A stretch of DNA of 64,000 nucleotides, taken from the NCBI RefSeq assembly GCF_023101765.2, contig NC_064233.1:6223501-6287500 (forward strand), given 5' to 3'. The notes below the pieces were generated by a model. It searched no databases, had not been told where the DNA came from, and saw nothing but the letters and a program-made list of their open reading frames with translations. The stretch is from Spodoptera frugiperda (taxonomy: Eukaryota > Arthropoda > Insecta > Lepidoptera > Noctuidae). Below are positions 11,366 to 22,900 of the stretch, in pieces. Position 1 is the stretch's first letter. Each line of letters opens with the position of its first letter. The position numbers and the translations under genes are program-made.

Positions 11366-12390
11366 GGAAGTCCACTCTGTAGGGATGGTAGTGGGCCGAC
11401 TTCCTACTAGTCCTAAGTTGAAAAAATGGCTGTATCCATACTCCTAGCTTCCTTCCACTCCACATATACATAGTCTATATTCAAATGATTACAATTTCTC
11501 AATAGTGTGGTCGGTTGCGCAATTCGTACGACTGTCGATAGTTACGACATCGTTCGATTCCCAGTAAATGCTGTCATCCTACTTCTAATTAGACATTTGC
11601 ATCGATATTTATCTAAGACTTAAGTTACAATTAAGAAAAACGCTATTACAGTAACTATAATATAGTATTCATTTAAAAGGACATCGGGCGTTTTTTACCC
11701 GATTTTTTAAAAGTCGCGAACATAAACCAAAACATTTTTACATGATAGTGTTTGCAATCATATTTAATATTGTGTAGTTATTTTGATTCACAATAATGGG
11801 AAAATGGAAATAATAAGTAAAATGAGTGAATAAGTTGACTATTTTTCCTAATTACTAAACGACCGCTCAGTAAGTTAAAATATCACTCCGTGGTATTTTT
11901 GTAAACCCAATCAGACTAAATCCGTCAAGTTGATGTGCATGTTTCGTTCTCACTCTCGCCCATAGTCCTAAAACTGGTATACATATGTTGCGCTCGCGCA
12001 GGTAGCTAGCTTATCTTACTACATCGCAGTCCTTCGTCATCATCATCGCAGTCCTTCGCCAAAAGTTAAGAGAAAAATATGTTGTTTTAATTATTTTTGA
12101 TTCCCCTTTTCCTCTTCAATTATTGCCCAAAAACATTTATAAATATTTTTTAAATGTCCAATTTCTCCTTATTGCCACGACCCACAGATATGGGAACTAT
12201 ACCATTGTGAACTAGATTTAATTGCCTATCCACCGTACCTAATTTTATTTTTGTTCGCCGTAGGTAAGTGTCCCATACAAAATTGCCCGATGTTCTTTGA
12301 GAAAAATAGTTTGAGAGAAGCTCCTACTTTTAAATAGCTTACGAAATTGGTCGAGCGTTTCTCGAAAAAATAGCGGTGTACCAAAACAGC
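11366..12390. other. no gene or recognised repeat
   Basis: AT-rich DNA with short duplications such as gcagtccttcg (twice near 12030). Nothing coding. Confidence 0.3.
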
Positions 12391-12394
12391 CAAA

Positions 12395-12545
12395 TTTACC
12401 GGCAACGCACCTGTGACTCCTCTGGTATTGCTGGGTGCCCATGGGCGGCGCTGATCGCTTACCATCAGGTGACTCGTCTGTTTGTTTGCCTCCTAATTCC
12501 TTGCTTACCATCAGATGACTCGTTTGCCTCCCAATTCCATAAAAA
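12395..12545 (-). repeat. family B variant (B')
   Basis: ccggcaacgcacctgtgact, tgcccatgggcggcgctgat and ccatcaggtgactcgtctg, a subtype also at 44083-44200. Confidence 0.7.
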
Positions 12546-12884
12546 AATGTTATGTAATCGATAGTTTTCCGTAAACATAGTAAATAATAAAATATGTACA
12601 TTACATATGTAAATAATATGTAATTGTTTATTAATGTTTCTTCATATATACGTGTAATTTATCGCGGATATCTTCAATATAAATTATCACACAATACTTG
12701 TAATATAAAACCTACACGATTAAATTAAAATAATACATACACATATTATAAGTTATATGATATTCATATGAATCCTTCATTAATTTATAGATTGTACTCT
12801 TAGCTCGTAACTTTGTATATAAAAGAAACCATTTATTTCGTTTTCGCTGAGTCTGATTCCACTGGTGCTATGTGATTTAAGTGT

Positions 12885-13110
12885 TGGAGACCCGGCGTCA
12901 TACCACGGCCTCACCGAAAACCGACATGAAACGTGAGGTTACCGGAGGCCTGATTCCCCTCTTCCCAATCACCGATTCCCCAACAACCTTAAATTCCTAA
13001 TCCCTAAAATGCCAGCAACGCACTTGTAACGCCTCTGGTGTTTCAAGTGTCCATGAGCGGCGGCGTTTGCTTACCATCAGGTGATACGTCTGCTCGTTTT
13101 TTTATGGTCT
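12885..13110 (-). repeat. family B repeat
   Basis: Reversed copy: cataccacggcctcaccg to ttgcttaccatcaggtgata. Confidence 0.8.
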
Positions 13111-13479
13111 TATCTTCCTGACTTTATCCCCATTTTCCCCTATCAGACGCCATGCTATCACAAATTCCATTCTCTTACGGACTAAGGGGAATTAAGTTGT
13201 GCAATTCGCAGCTCCGGGTATATTTAACAGTGATGAAAGCTATAAAGCTAGTCTATAATAAGGTGTTTATAAGGATTATATTAATATAGCATTAAATTAA
13301 TTAGTAATTACTTTTTAATGACACATTTGCTTTTAATCTACCGCTCCTATTCACACGTAGCAAACTTAGGATTGGTCTTGCATTTTAATCATATTTTCAC
13401 TTAAATGAAAGTTGTAATAAAATAGTACCTAGGTAATTAGATGCATAAATAAATACTTACTGCGGTTTCTTCTGCCTTT

Positions 13480-13785
13480 AAGTGTGGCAAAACCATGCTT
13501 CGGCATAAATGGGCCGGCTCGACCGGAGTGATACCACGGCCTCACAGAACACCGACGTGAAACAACGCTTGCGTTGTATTTCGTTGTGTGAGTCCAAGTC
13601 CAGTCTCCAACAACCCTTAAATTCCTAACTCCCAAAAGGCCGGCAACGCACTTGTAACGCCTCCAGTGGTGCCAACGCACTTGTAACGCCTCCAATAACG
13701 CCAACGGTGTTTCGAGTGTCCATGGGCGGCGGTGATTGCTTACCATTAGATGATACGTCTGCTCGTTTTCCATAAAAAAACCCTT
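13480..13785 (-). repeat. family B repeat, ends 80 bp before ced-6 exon 1
   Basis: Reversed copy with a duplicated piece (gcacttgtaacgcctcca twice). The 176-codon antisense frame over it and ced-6 exon 1 is a shadow. Confidence 0.85.
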
Positions 13786-13867
13786 AATTTCGACCATAAC
13801 AGTAACTGTCTTCAAATCTAGTGTGATGATGATCAGCGTTTCTGATGTGACTCTCTCTTGTTCCAGG

Positions 13868-13984
13868 ATGTCTACCCTGTTGTTCTGGCAGGGCAAGGGC
13901 AAGGCGAATGGAGCCCCGAACGGCAGGAACTGGATACACGCACCTGATGCTCTGGTCAAGGGCCACGTCGCGTATCTTGTTAAG
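13868..13984 (+). CDS. ced-6: ced-6 coding exon 1
   Basis: Acceptor ttccag ends at 13866 and the exon begins at 13867, one base before ATG. It encodes residues 1-39, opening MSTLLFW and ending with the start of the PTB fold (HVAYLVK). It ends in phase 0 at donor gtgata. The Gly/Asn-rich stretch GKGKANGAPNGRN separates the N-terminus from the conserved WIHAPDAL. Confidence 0.93.
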
Positions 13985-16900
13985 GTGATATTCCCTTTCT
14001 TTTGATATTCTTTCAGGTCCCAGCCGATAGATATCCGGAGCTGCGGACTACCTAGCGGGTTTACCGGGGCTCCGGCTCGAAAAGCAGGAGTAGGAACGGG
14101 GTGGTTTTTAGTCAGTAAAAGTCTGACACTCCCGTCTCACCCAAGACGGGAGAAGTCATTGCATGATTTTCCCCACTCAAAAAAAAGCCGATAGATATCC
14201 GTCTACTCCTTCTACGGAGTAGTCATGTGTGTGGAGAAGGCGGAGCGTTTGTAGGAATGAACCTCCTCACACCCCAGCCGTCGCGAGAGACACTCCGGGC
14301 ATCACTCTGCGTACGGCAAACAAGGTATCAGAACCAGACCCGTGCTATCAAAGACCCATCAGACCACTACAGATTGGGCCCATTAGGGCTGATACCGGAT
14401 CTGGAGCTGCAGACTGCCGGGGCTCCGACTCCTAGTGCAGGAGTAACGGAGTGCTTTTTAGTCAGCAAGAGTCTGACACTCGCTCTCGCTTCACCTCAAG
14501 AAGTCTTGGATTATTTTTCCCCCTCAATAAAAAAAAGGAATTCAATCACCCAACCATGATTCGCGTAGTCTATTTATAAGCACCAACAATCATCATACAC
14601 ATCATGACCAAAGGTCAGTTTAAACATACCACATTCCTGGAATGTTTCCGATAAAGCAACATATGTGGGGAGACGCCCCCCAAGCTGCAATGCTTAACAG
14701 ATGGCATCATACTGACACGTGCATCGATAAATATATTTATTTATTGTTTGTTATTGTTATTCATCGTGTGATTGATGGTAGAATACATTTAGCACCGCTT
14801 CTCTTCTCGTGGGTGTGTGATACCCATACGTTCTAATGGAGTAGTCGACAGTTAGTGACTTTGCAGTAGCACTCTCTGAGGCCTTAATGCGATTTGATTT
14901 ACGTTTTTGGAGATCGAAATGTTTCCGTGTTCGATGCTCTAATTGGCCTGTTCCAAAGAGTCCACCGATCAAGACAAAACACGGTAACGTTTCAATTCAT
15001 CTTTAAACGTAAAACAAAGTCGTAATAGGCACTCTAATAGACCCTGTAACGCATTCAGTGCCCGGAGCTGCGGACTACCTAGCGGGTTTACCGAGGCTCC
15101 GGCTCGAAAAGCAGGACTAGGAACGGGGGGGTTTTTAGTCAGTAAGAGTCTGTCACTTCCTGGTCTGGTCCCAGAGAAGTTATTGGATGATTTTCGCCCC
15201 TTAAAAAAACGCATTTACTGCCCTGCAGATTTTCACACTGCCCAAATTAAACTAACGATCTCCAACCCGCCTGCCAAGGCGTACAGGCAAACCCCTCTTA
15301 TATAGAGGAAGCCCATTGTCCACCAGAGGACCACCACGTCCTGTCAATCATTGTTCTTAAGAACTTAGCCAATAATATACAATTCTTCACATTGTATGTC
15401 TGTGAGACAATCAGATTCTTGGAATCCATTGCTTTAGTCTCTAAAGGATATGATTGTTACAGATTCATTGCATACCACGTTGTTGGTGACCGGTCATTCA
15501 TAGGAATGTTAAAAGATCTGATACTTCATATCTCATCTCATCAACAGCCTATTAGTGGTCACTGCTGACCAAATGCCTCTTCTCACACTAAGAAGGATTG
15601 AGCATTAACCACCACACTTGCTCAATGCGAGTTGTCGATATCAGAATTATAATTAGAAATTATATAAGCCCCGGTTTTTTCACGATGTGACTTTTCCGAG
15701 CTATACGTACTTTTTAAAATTATTTAGACACTATTAACAAATGGTACCAACGGCAGTACCCATGTGACATTTTCCGAGTTATACGTACTTTGTAAGATTA
15801 TTTAAATATCACTGACTAACGGTGAAGGATAAAAAAACATTGTGCGGTAACCATGAAAAGGAAAAAGAAACCTGGGCTTATAATGTCTAAATATAAGGTT
15901 GAAATCGCCAACCCGCATTTAGCAAGCGTAGTGATTAATGCTCAAACCTCCGTGCGAGAAGATGCCTTTAGTCAACAGTGGCCACTTATAGACTGTTGTT
16001 GTGATGGCGATTCATTTCCACTGATAGTCGGCTTCTGAAGAGCAGGGATGGTGACAACTAATGTCTTCTACACTGCTCTATCAGCAATCGACGGGTTTTA
16101 TGACAAAGCTGTATTTTTGACTTTGACTTTGATTCTCGGGTCGGGCAAAGTATTACTGGGCTTTTTCCGGTTATACGAAAATTTCTCAGTAGTAGCACGG
16201 AGTCTAAAATTGTGTCCAGTATAAGGCAATAGACTCACCCCCTATTATATGAGACTTATAACACAAATGGTGAAAAGTGGGTGTATATTGTGCAGCGGCA
16301 TTACGTGCCGTAATGCGCACCTCTGCCTACCTCTTTGGGGATAAAAGGCGTGACGTTGCTGTATAGATAATAAAAATACAGGTAGAAATAATGTCCCACG
16401 GCACCGCCATGACCTCACGTACAATAAATAATTAAATAAATAATAACTGCAGTTATAATAATCTCTAATTGCAGACATTCACACCTCGGGCCATTGTTTA
16501 TGTACTTATCCTTATGTACTGATTATCAGTTAACAATACTTCCCTCCAGAAAGAAAAATAGCAACGACCGTAAGATAGCCGTTCAGATAGATTAGCCGTT
16601 TTTACCCAAAACCCCTTTTTTATTTTTTTGCGTGGGATAAATCATCCAATTGTTTCTCCCGGCTTGGGTGAGGTAAGAGGGAGTGTCAGACTCTTACTCA
16701 CTAAAAACCACTCCGTTCCTACTCCTGCTTTTCGAGCCGTAGCCACGGTAAACCGCTAGGCAGTCCGCAGCTCCGGGTCGTCACCAGCCATACTGGGTCC
16801 CATCTGTGGTGCTCTTTGAGAAACGCGACGTCCCGTACGCATGGGTCACTTACTTTTTTTATGGTAAAAGTCGGCAAACGAGCAGACGCATCTATCATCT

Positions 16901-19900
16901 TGCGGTAAACAATCGTCGCCGCCCATGAATAATCGAAACACCAGAGGCGTTACAAGTACGTTGCCTTTTAGGGGTTAGGAATTTAAGGGTAGTTGGGGAA
17001 TCAGGGTTTGGGAAGGGGACTAATTAGGCCTCTGATAACTTCATTCACACAACGCAATAATTGCCACGTCGGTTTTCTATGAGGCCGTGGTATCACTCCG
17101 GTCGAGCCGGCCCATTCGTGCCGAAGCATAGCCTACCCACACTTGAAAAGCAATTTAGCTCTGTATTAAAAAACCCCTTTTTCATTCCAGTTCCTCGGCT
17201 GTACGCAAGTCGACCAGCCCAAAGGTATCGAGGTGGTGAAGGATGCTATCAAGAAACTACAGTTCACGCAGCAGCTGAAGAAATCGGAAGCCAAGGATGG
17301 TGCCAAGTGCAAGAAGGTGGAGATCACCATCTCCGTCGATGGTGTTGCCATTCAGGTTAGTATTTTGACCATTCTTCTTTGGGCCATCAATCATCAGAAC
17401 AATATTTGTTGCTAAGTTCTTGAACCGCTCGACCAATACTGATAAATTGGCTGGTGGTGCTCAAATACACATGTAGCAATGTAAAATTAAATATATATAC
17501 AAAAAAAAAAGGGTTTTCGTTAATCTTTAGTTAATTGTAACACTTTAGTTAATCGTAAATATTATATATATCTGTGGAGGCTTGTCATTAGCAACTTAAT
17601 TATATATTTTTGTTACCTATTCTGTTATTAGTCTGTAAGCCTTCTTAAAATGAATAAAATAAAAATAAAATAAAATAAAACTATTTTTTTATTAATAAAA
17701 AATATCGAAAACTCATAAACATAAATAAACATGATAAAACTATTAAAAATATTTAGCATTTTGACATTTTATAAGTGCCTGTCTATAAATTTAAGGGTTG
17801 TTGGGGAATCGGGGATTGGGAAGATTGGAGAGTAATTGGGCCTCCGGTAACCTCATTCACACAACGCAAGCGTTGTTTCACGTCGGTTTCCTGTGAGGCC
17901 GTGGTATCACTCCGGTCGAGCCGGCCCATTCGTGCCGAAGCATGGCTCTTCTCTCTCTTGGTCGTCGTCTTTATAGGTTTGGTGCGCAGTAGATCAAAGT
18001 ATGCGATTTGCGATTCTATACGTAAAACCTAAAAAAGTAAACAAAAACAAACGTAGGTACATTAGGTACATTACACAATATTATAACATTACAACCAACT
18101 TTCCCTCCTAATTAAACATTTAACATAATTAACTAGATAACAACTCTACATCTCGCGGCTATCTCTGCTTACACCACAATTAGCTCGCGTAACCATTACG
18201 TATACTTCTACACAGCTTCACATCAAGGTATACTAAACCAGTTTATCAAGACCTCGCTTTGTATGATCTTTTCTCACATTCGACGGTCAGTTTATACTGG
18301 TTAAATACTCCAGTGGTTGGAAATACCAGTCTATCAAGACCTCGCTTTGTATGATCTTTCCTCACATTCGACGGTCAGTTTATACTGGTTTATATCACCA
18401 GTTTATCAAGACCTCGCTTTGTATGATCTTTCCTCACATAAAACGGTCATTTTATACTGGTTATTAACACCAATTTAACAAGACCTCACTTTGTTTGATC
18501 TTTCCTCACATTCGACGGTCAGTTTATACTGGTTGGTTACGCCAGTGGTTGCATATACCAGTGTAACAAGACCTCGCTTTCTATGATCTTTCCTTACATT
18601 CAACGGTCAGTTTATACTGGTTTGTAACACCAGTTTATCGTGGTCCGGCTTTGTATGATCTCTCCGCACATTCGACGGTCAGTTTATACTGGTGGTATAT
18701 ATGTAGTCATATATGTATGATGTATGTATGTGAACATTGGATTTAACACGCATCTTACTAAAAGTGAAATCAAATTGTAGGGGAAAACCGGGAGACTTGC
18801 CCAGGTAGGAGAGTTGAACCACCTTTCAAAATTGTATTTGAATTTAGTGCGAACGAAACGACAAAACGTTCATTGGTCGCACTCAAGAGGCCAATCATAA
18901 GTATGCAGTCATTTTGCATCTTAGTGGTGTGGTTCGTCAGTGACAATGTAAAACGTGTTTCTGTTGCTGCGGAGTATATTTTTTTGTTTTAAGTAGTTTT
19001 GTGATTGCTGTCATATTTATTGAGGTACGTATTGTGTGTTGATATTATTATATTGCCAAACAAATGTAGTTAGACGTGTGCTTAGTGTTTTTTCTCTACG
19101 ATCAACGGTTTTTGTATGTCATAACCTAAATTGGGAATTAGTGTGAACGGGAGAGTTGCACCAGGGTGGTTGCGGGAGACTTGCTCAGTGGTTCATGTCT
19201 CCCTGTGCAGGGAAATTATACCTACTTAATATATTTTTTTCTGTCTTAATATAATTTATTGTTTTTGCAGTGCCAACTTGTACGATGCCTTTTCAATACA
19301 AGCCTCCTTAAATGATCGCAAACGAAAAAAACTCACAAAAATGGAATTGCAAAATGCCATAGATGAAATTAAGGGAGGCGCTTCTATCCGACAAACTTCA
19401 AATAAATATGGCATAGATAGAACTACTTTGAGACGGTACACATTAGATGAAGATAAAATTAATAAATTTGAAGAAAAAAACCGGCCAAGTGCGAGTCGGA
19501 CTCGCTCATGAAGGGTTCCGTAACAGCAAGTAGATGACATAATATAAAAGTTATAAAATAACTTGGTTTTTGCATAGTGTTTGTATGAACGACAAAGTTA
19601 TATTTGCGGTTTTTGAAAATGTTTTATTTCTTAAAAACTAATAATGATATCTCGTTCAAACCAATTTTCGTTGTTAGTTTCCATTGAAATCTACAGCATA
19701 TATTTTTTTCAGTTTTCTTACTCTCTTATTTTAAAAGTTAGAGGGGGAGGGGGACACACATTTTTCCACTTTGGAAGCGTCTAACTTTCAAACGATTGAT
19801 TTTGACGAAAAGTGGTTTTAGAAACCTTAAACACCTATCACGGATATGTAAGCTGAAAAATTTTTTTTTTGAATCAGTTCCATGTATGGGGTTTAATTTT

Positions 19901-22900
19901 ATTCAAAATTGTAATAGCGGTTACCGAAATACATCAACCTACAAAGTTTCAACTATGTAGGCCCAACAGTTTCGGAAATAAATGGCTGTGACATACGGAC
20001 GGACGGACGGACGGACGGACGGACGGACGGACGGACAGACGGACAGACGGACAGACAGACAGACATGACGAATCTATAAGGGTTCCGTTTTTTGCCATTT
20101 GGCTACGGAACCCTAAAAACAGTCAATATAAAGCATCACAGGTGTTTACAACTGCCGAGGAAAAGCTTCTTGTCAATTATTTGTTGACGTGCAGTAAAAT
20201 GCATTATGGTTTGACAAGAAAACAAGCAATGCAGTTGGCATTTGAATATGCGACAGTCAATTCAAAGAAATTTCCTGAGAGCTGGGCGAAGAATAACGCC
20301 GCTGGGAAAGATTGGTTTCGAGGCTTTCTTTCCCGTGATTATGTTGATTTTGAAACAATTTTACAAAAAAAAAAATATGTTAATTACATTTTCTTTGATA
20401 GCAGTATTAAACACAAGTTAATTAGTGTATAAGATAAGATATAAAAATATGATTGAAGCCGAAAATGATTTTTATTTTCCCCAAAAACAATATGGTCAAC
20501 TCTCCCCATACCCCGGTTCAAGTGTCCCTGTTGGTAGGGAGACTTGACTCATTTTTAATTTTTTAGTAAAATGCCAATAAAATGTTACTAGCGCATTTAT
20601 TAGCAATATAATTAAAGCACAAATATACCTACTAAAGTAAGGCATCACATAAGTGTATAATCGATTCTCTAAACCCAATAAACAAATAATTATGATATTT
20701 TATATTAAAAGTGGTTCAACTCTCCCGGACTTCCCCTACTATCGACGAAATGGTTTGTGTTTAGGCTTCTGCTAACAGTTGTAATACTTTCTACTACCCT
20801 CTGCCAGGGGCTTTGCCCGCGTTTCCGAGGGGAAAAAGTATCCTATCACCCAAATCAGCTCATTCCCTGTCTGTATACCAAATTTCATCAAAATCCGTTC
20901 AGTAGTTTCTGCGTGATTGACGGACAAACATTCACATTTAAAAAAGCTCTACTACTTTCGAGTCAAAGAGGGACTCTTTTCACTTTCAAACATACTGGGC
21001 GGCGCGACGTCACCGCGTCTGCGCTGCTCATAATGAAGAGTCCCTCTGTGATTCGAAACTAGTAGAGCTTTTTTCCATTAACGTTCGTGAGTAAACCGTG
21101 ATTTTTAGTCAATCAAAGGAACTACTGACAAACGTTAATGTTGTCGATAGTACTTCTGCCTACATAACAACGATCGACACGCAAGAAAAATAACACAATA
21201 CACATATTACATAGTACAGTGAAACCTCGTTAAGTGAGACATCAAGGGACCTTCAAATTGGTATCACTTATAGAGGTATTCCACTAACCCAGTGTCTCAG
21301 ATAACCAGGTATAAATAAACATTTGTCTCATTTACAGAGGGTTCCATTAATGGAGGTGAACATACGGGTTATTTTATATAAAGAGGTGTGATTCTTAAAT
21401 AAAACAATGTGTTATGTGCACATTATAAATGAATAAGAATAAGTAAATCAACAAACAAAACGATGTTGTCTCAGTTACTGAGGTTTATGCATTAAAATTC
21501 ACTTTTTGTCTCAGTTATAGAGGTAACTAAGATAATAAATCGAAAGAACGAATCCCAGATATAGAGGGTTGTTTGTCCCACTAATAGAGGTAATTCAGTG
21601 CCATTGGGTAGGGACCTCAATATAAGTTCCATTTGTGGAGGTTTCTCACTTATCCAGGTCCCACTTAACCAAGTTTCACTGTATATATACACTATATGTA
21701 TGTTACAATATATTACTCAGACAGATCTAAACGAATGAAAGTAAAAGCATTAATTTTATATACGCATAAAAATTGATTTCGCGGCAAACTATGTGCGGTG
21801 GGAATCTCGCATTTAAATGTGATTTTTACACATATAAGTACTAGCTACTTTCGCGTTGTTTCACCTGCTCTGCATCAGCTCCTATGGGCCGTAGCGTGAT
21901 GTTATATAGCCTATAACCTTCCTCGACAAATTGACTATCCAACACAAAAGGAATGGACCTAATATCGAACCCTGTGGTACACCCATAGATACGCTAGCAC
22001 CATGTGAGTTTACCTCGTTTATTTGTACTTTAAGTTGCCTATCCTAAAGGTATGATGAGATGAATGCATTATTCCTTCTCTGTTTAAGAAGAAGCCATAG
22101 TGAGACAGCTACAGGCTTACAATGACGATAATAGCTTCAGAAAAGACGAAAATACCAACAAAAGTCCAATCAAACCTTCAAATCAGCATAAATATACATT
22201 CACACGAAACACATTACCTCTCTCTTACTGTAGTCGGTTAAGAATGATTACAGGAAATGATTATGACTGTTATATACAACGTATTATGTATGCGTTGAGT
22301 ATATAATGCTGCTATTTACATTACCGTTTGCATGATACATTGATTATTATAATTATCAACTCTGAACTAGCTAGGAATGTTGTTAAAATTGTTTCTTTTT
22401 TATGGTATAAACCGGTAAACGAGCAGACGGATCACCTGATGGTAAGCAATCGCCGCCGCCCATGGATACTCGAAACACCAGAAGCGTTACAAGTGCGTTG
22501 CCGACCTTTTGGGGGTTAGAAATTTAAGGGTGGTTGGGGAATCGGGGATTGGGATGATTGGGAAAGGGGGTAATTGGGCCTTCGGTAACCTCACTCACAC
22601 AACGCAAGCGTTGTTTCACGTCGGTTTTCTGTGAGGCCGTGATATCACTCTGGTCGAGCCGGCCCATTCGTGCCGAAGCATGGCTCGAAATATTGATAAA
22701 TAATCTACCACAAATTAGAAATTGTAACGAAAATAGCTAATCAAAACAATACCTAACTGCGGCACACAGAAACAATAATCGATTAACTACTTTAAACTAT
22801 TCCTTAGTAACAGATTTTGTTCCAAAAACAAATGCTAAGGACTGGGTCGAATAACCAACTATTAAATGTCTCTGAGTACGACCGTAAGTCATTAGAAATA

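Larger units (their letters stand above)
18780..20736 (+). mobile_element. pogo/Tigger-type DNA transposon, defective
   Basis: Flanked by TA on both sides (18778-18779, 20737-20738). Terminal inverted repeats begin GGGGAAAACCGGGAGA at the left and, on the reverse strand, GGGGAAGTCCGGGAGA at the right. Subterminal motifs of the form ggagacttg/ggagagttg occur several times near both ends. Inside are a psq-type HTH segment (19320-19480; KGGASIRQTSNKYGIDRTTL) and a CENPB-type HTH segment (20139-20345; LTRKQAMQLAFEYA, WFRGFLSRD), the usual order in pogo/jerky-like transposases. The DDE catalytic domain is absent, so it cannot move by itself. Confidence 0.75.

Noticed and set aside
13429..13959. 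176-codon open frame on the minus strand
   Set aside because: It is the reverse of a family B repeat joined to the antisense of ced-6 exon 1; no protein family features.
18238..18692. CRISPR-like array
   Set aside because: Regular repeats and spacers, but this is a eukaryotic intron, the spacers are repeats themselves and units are much too long.
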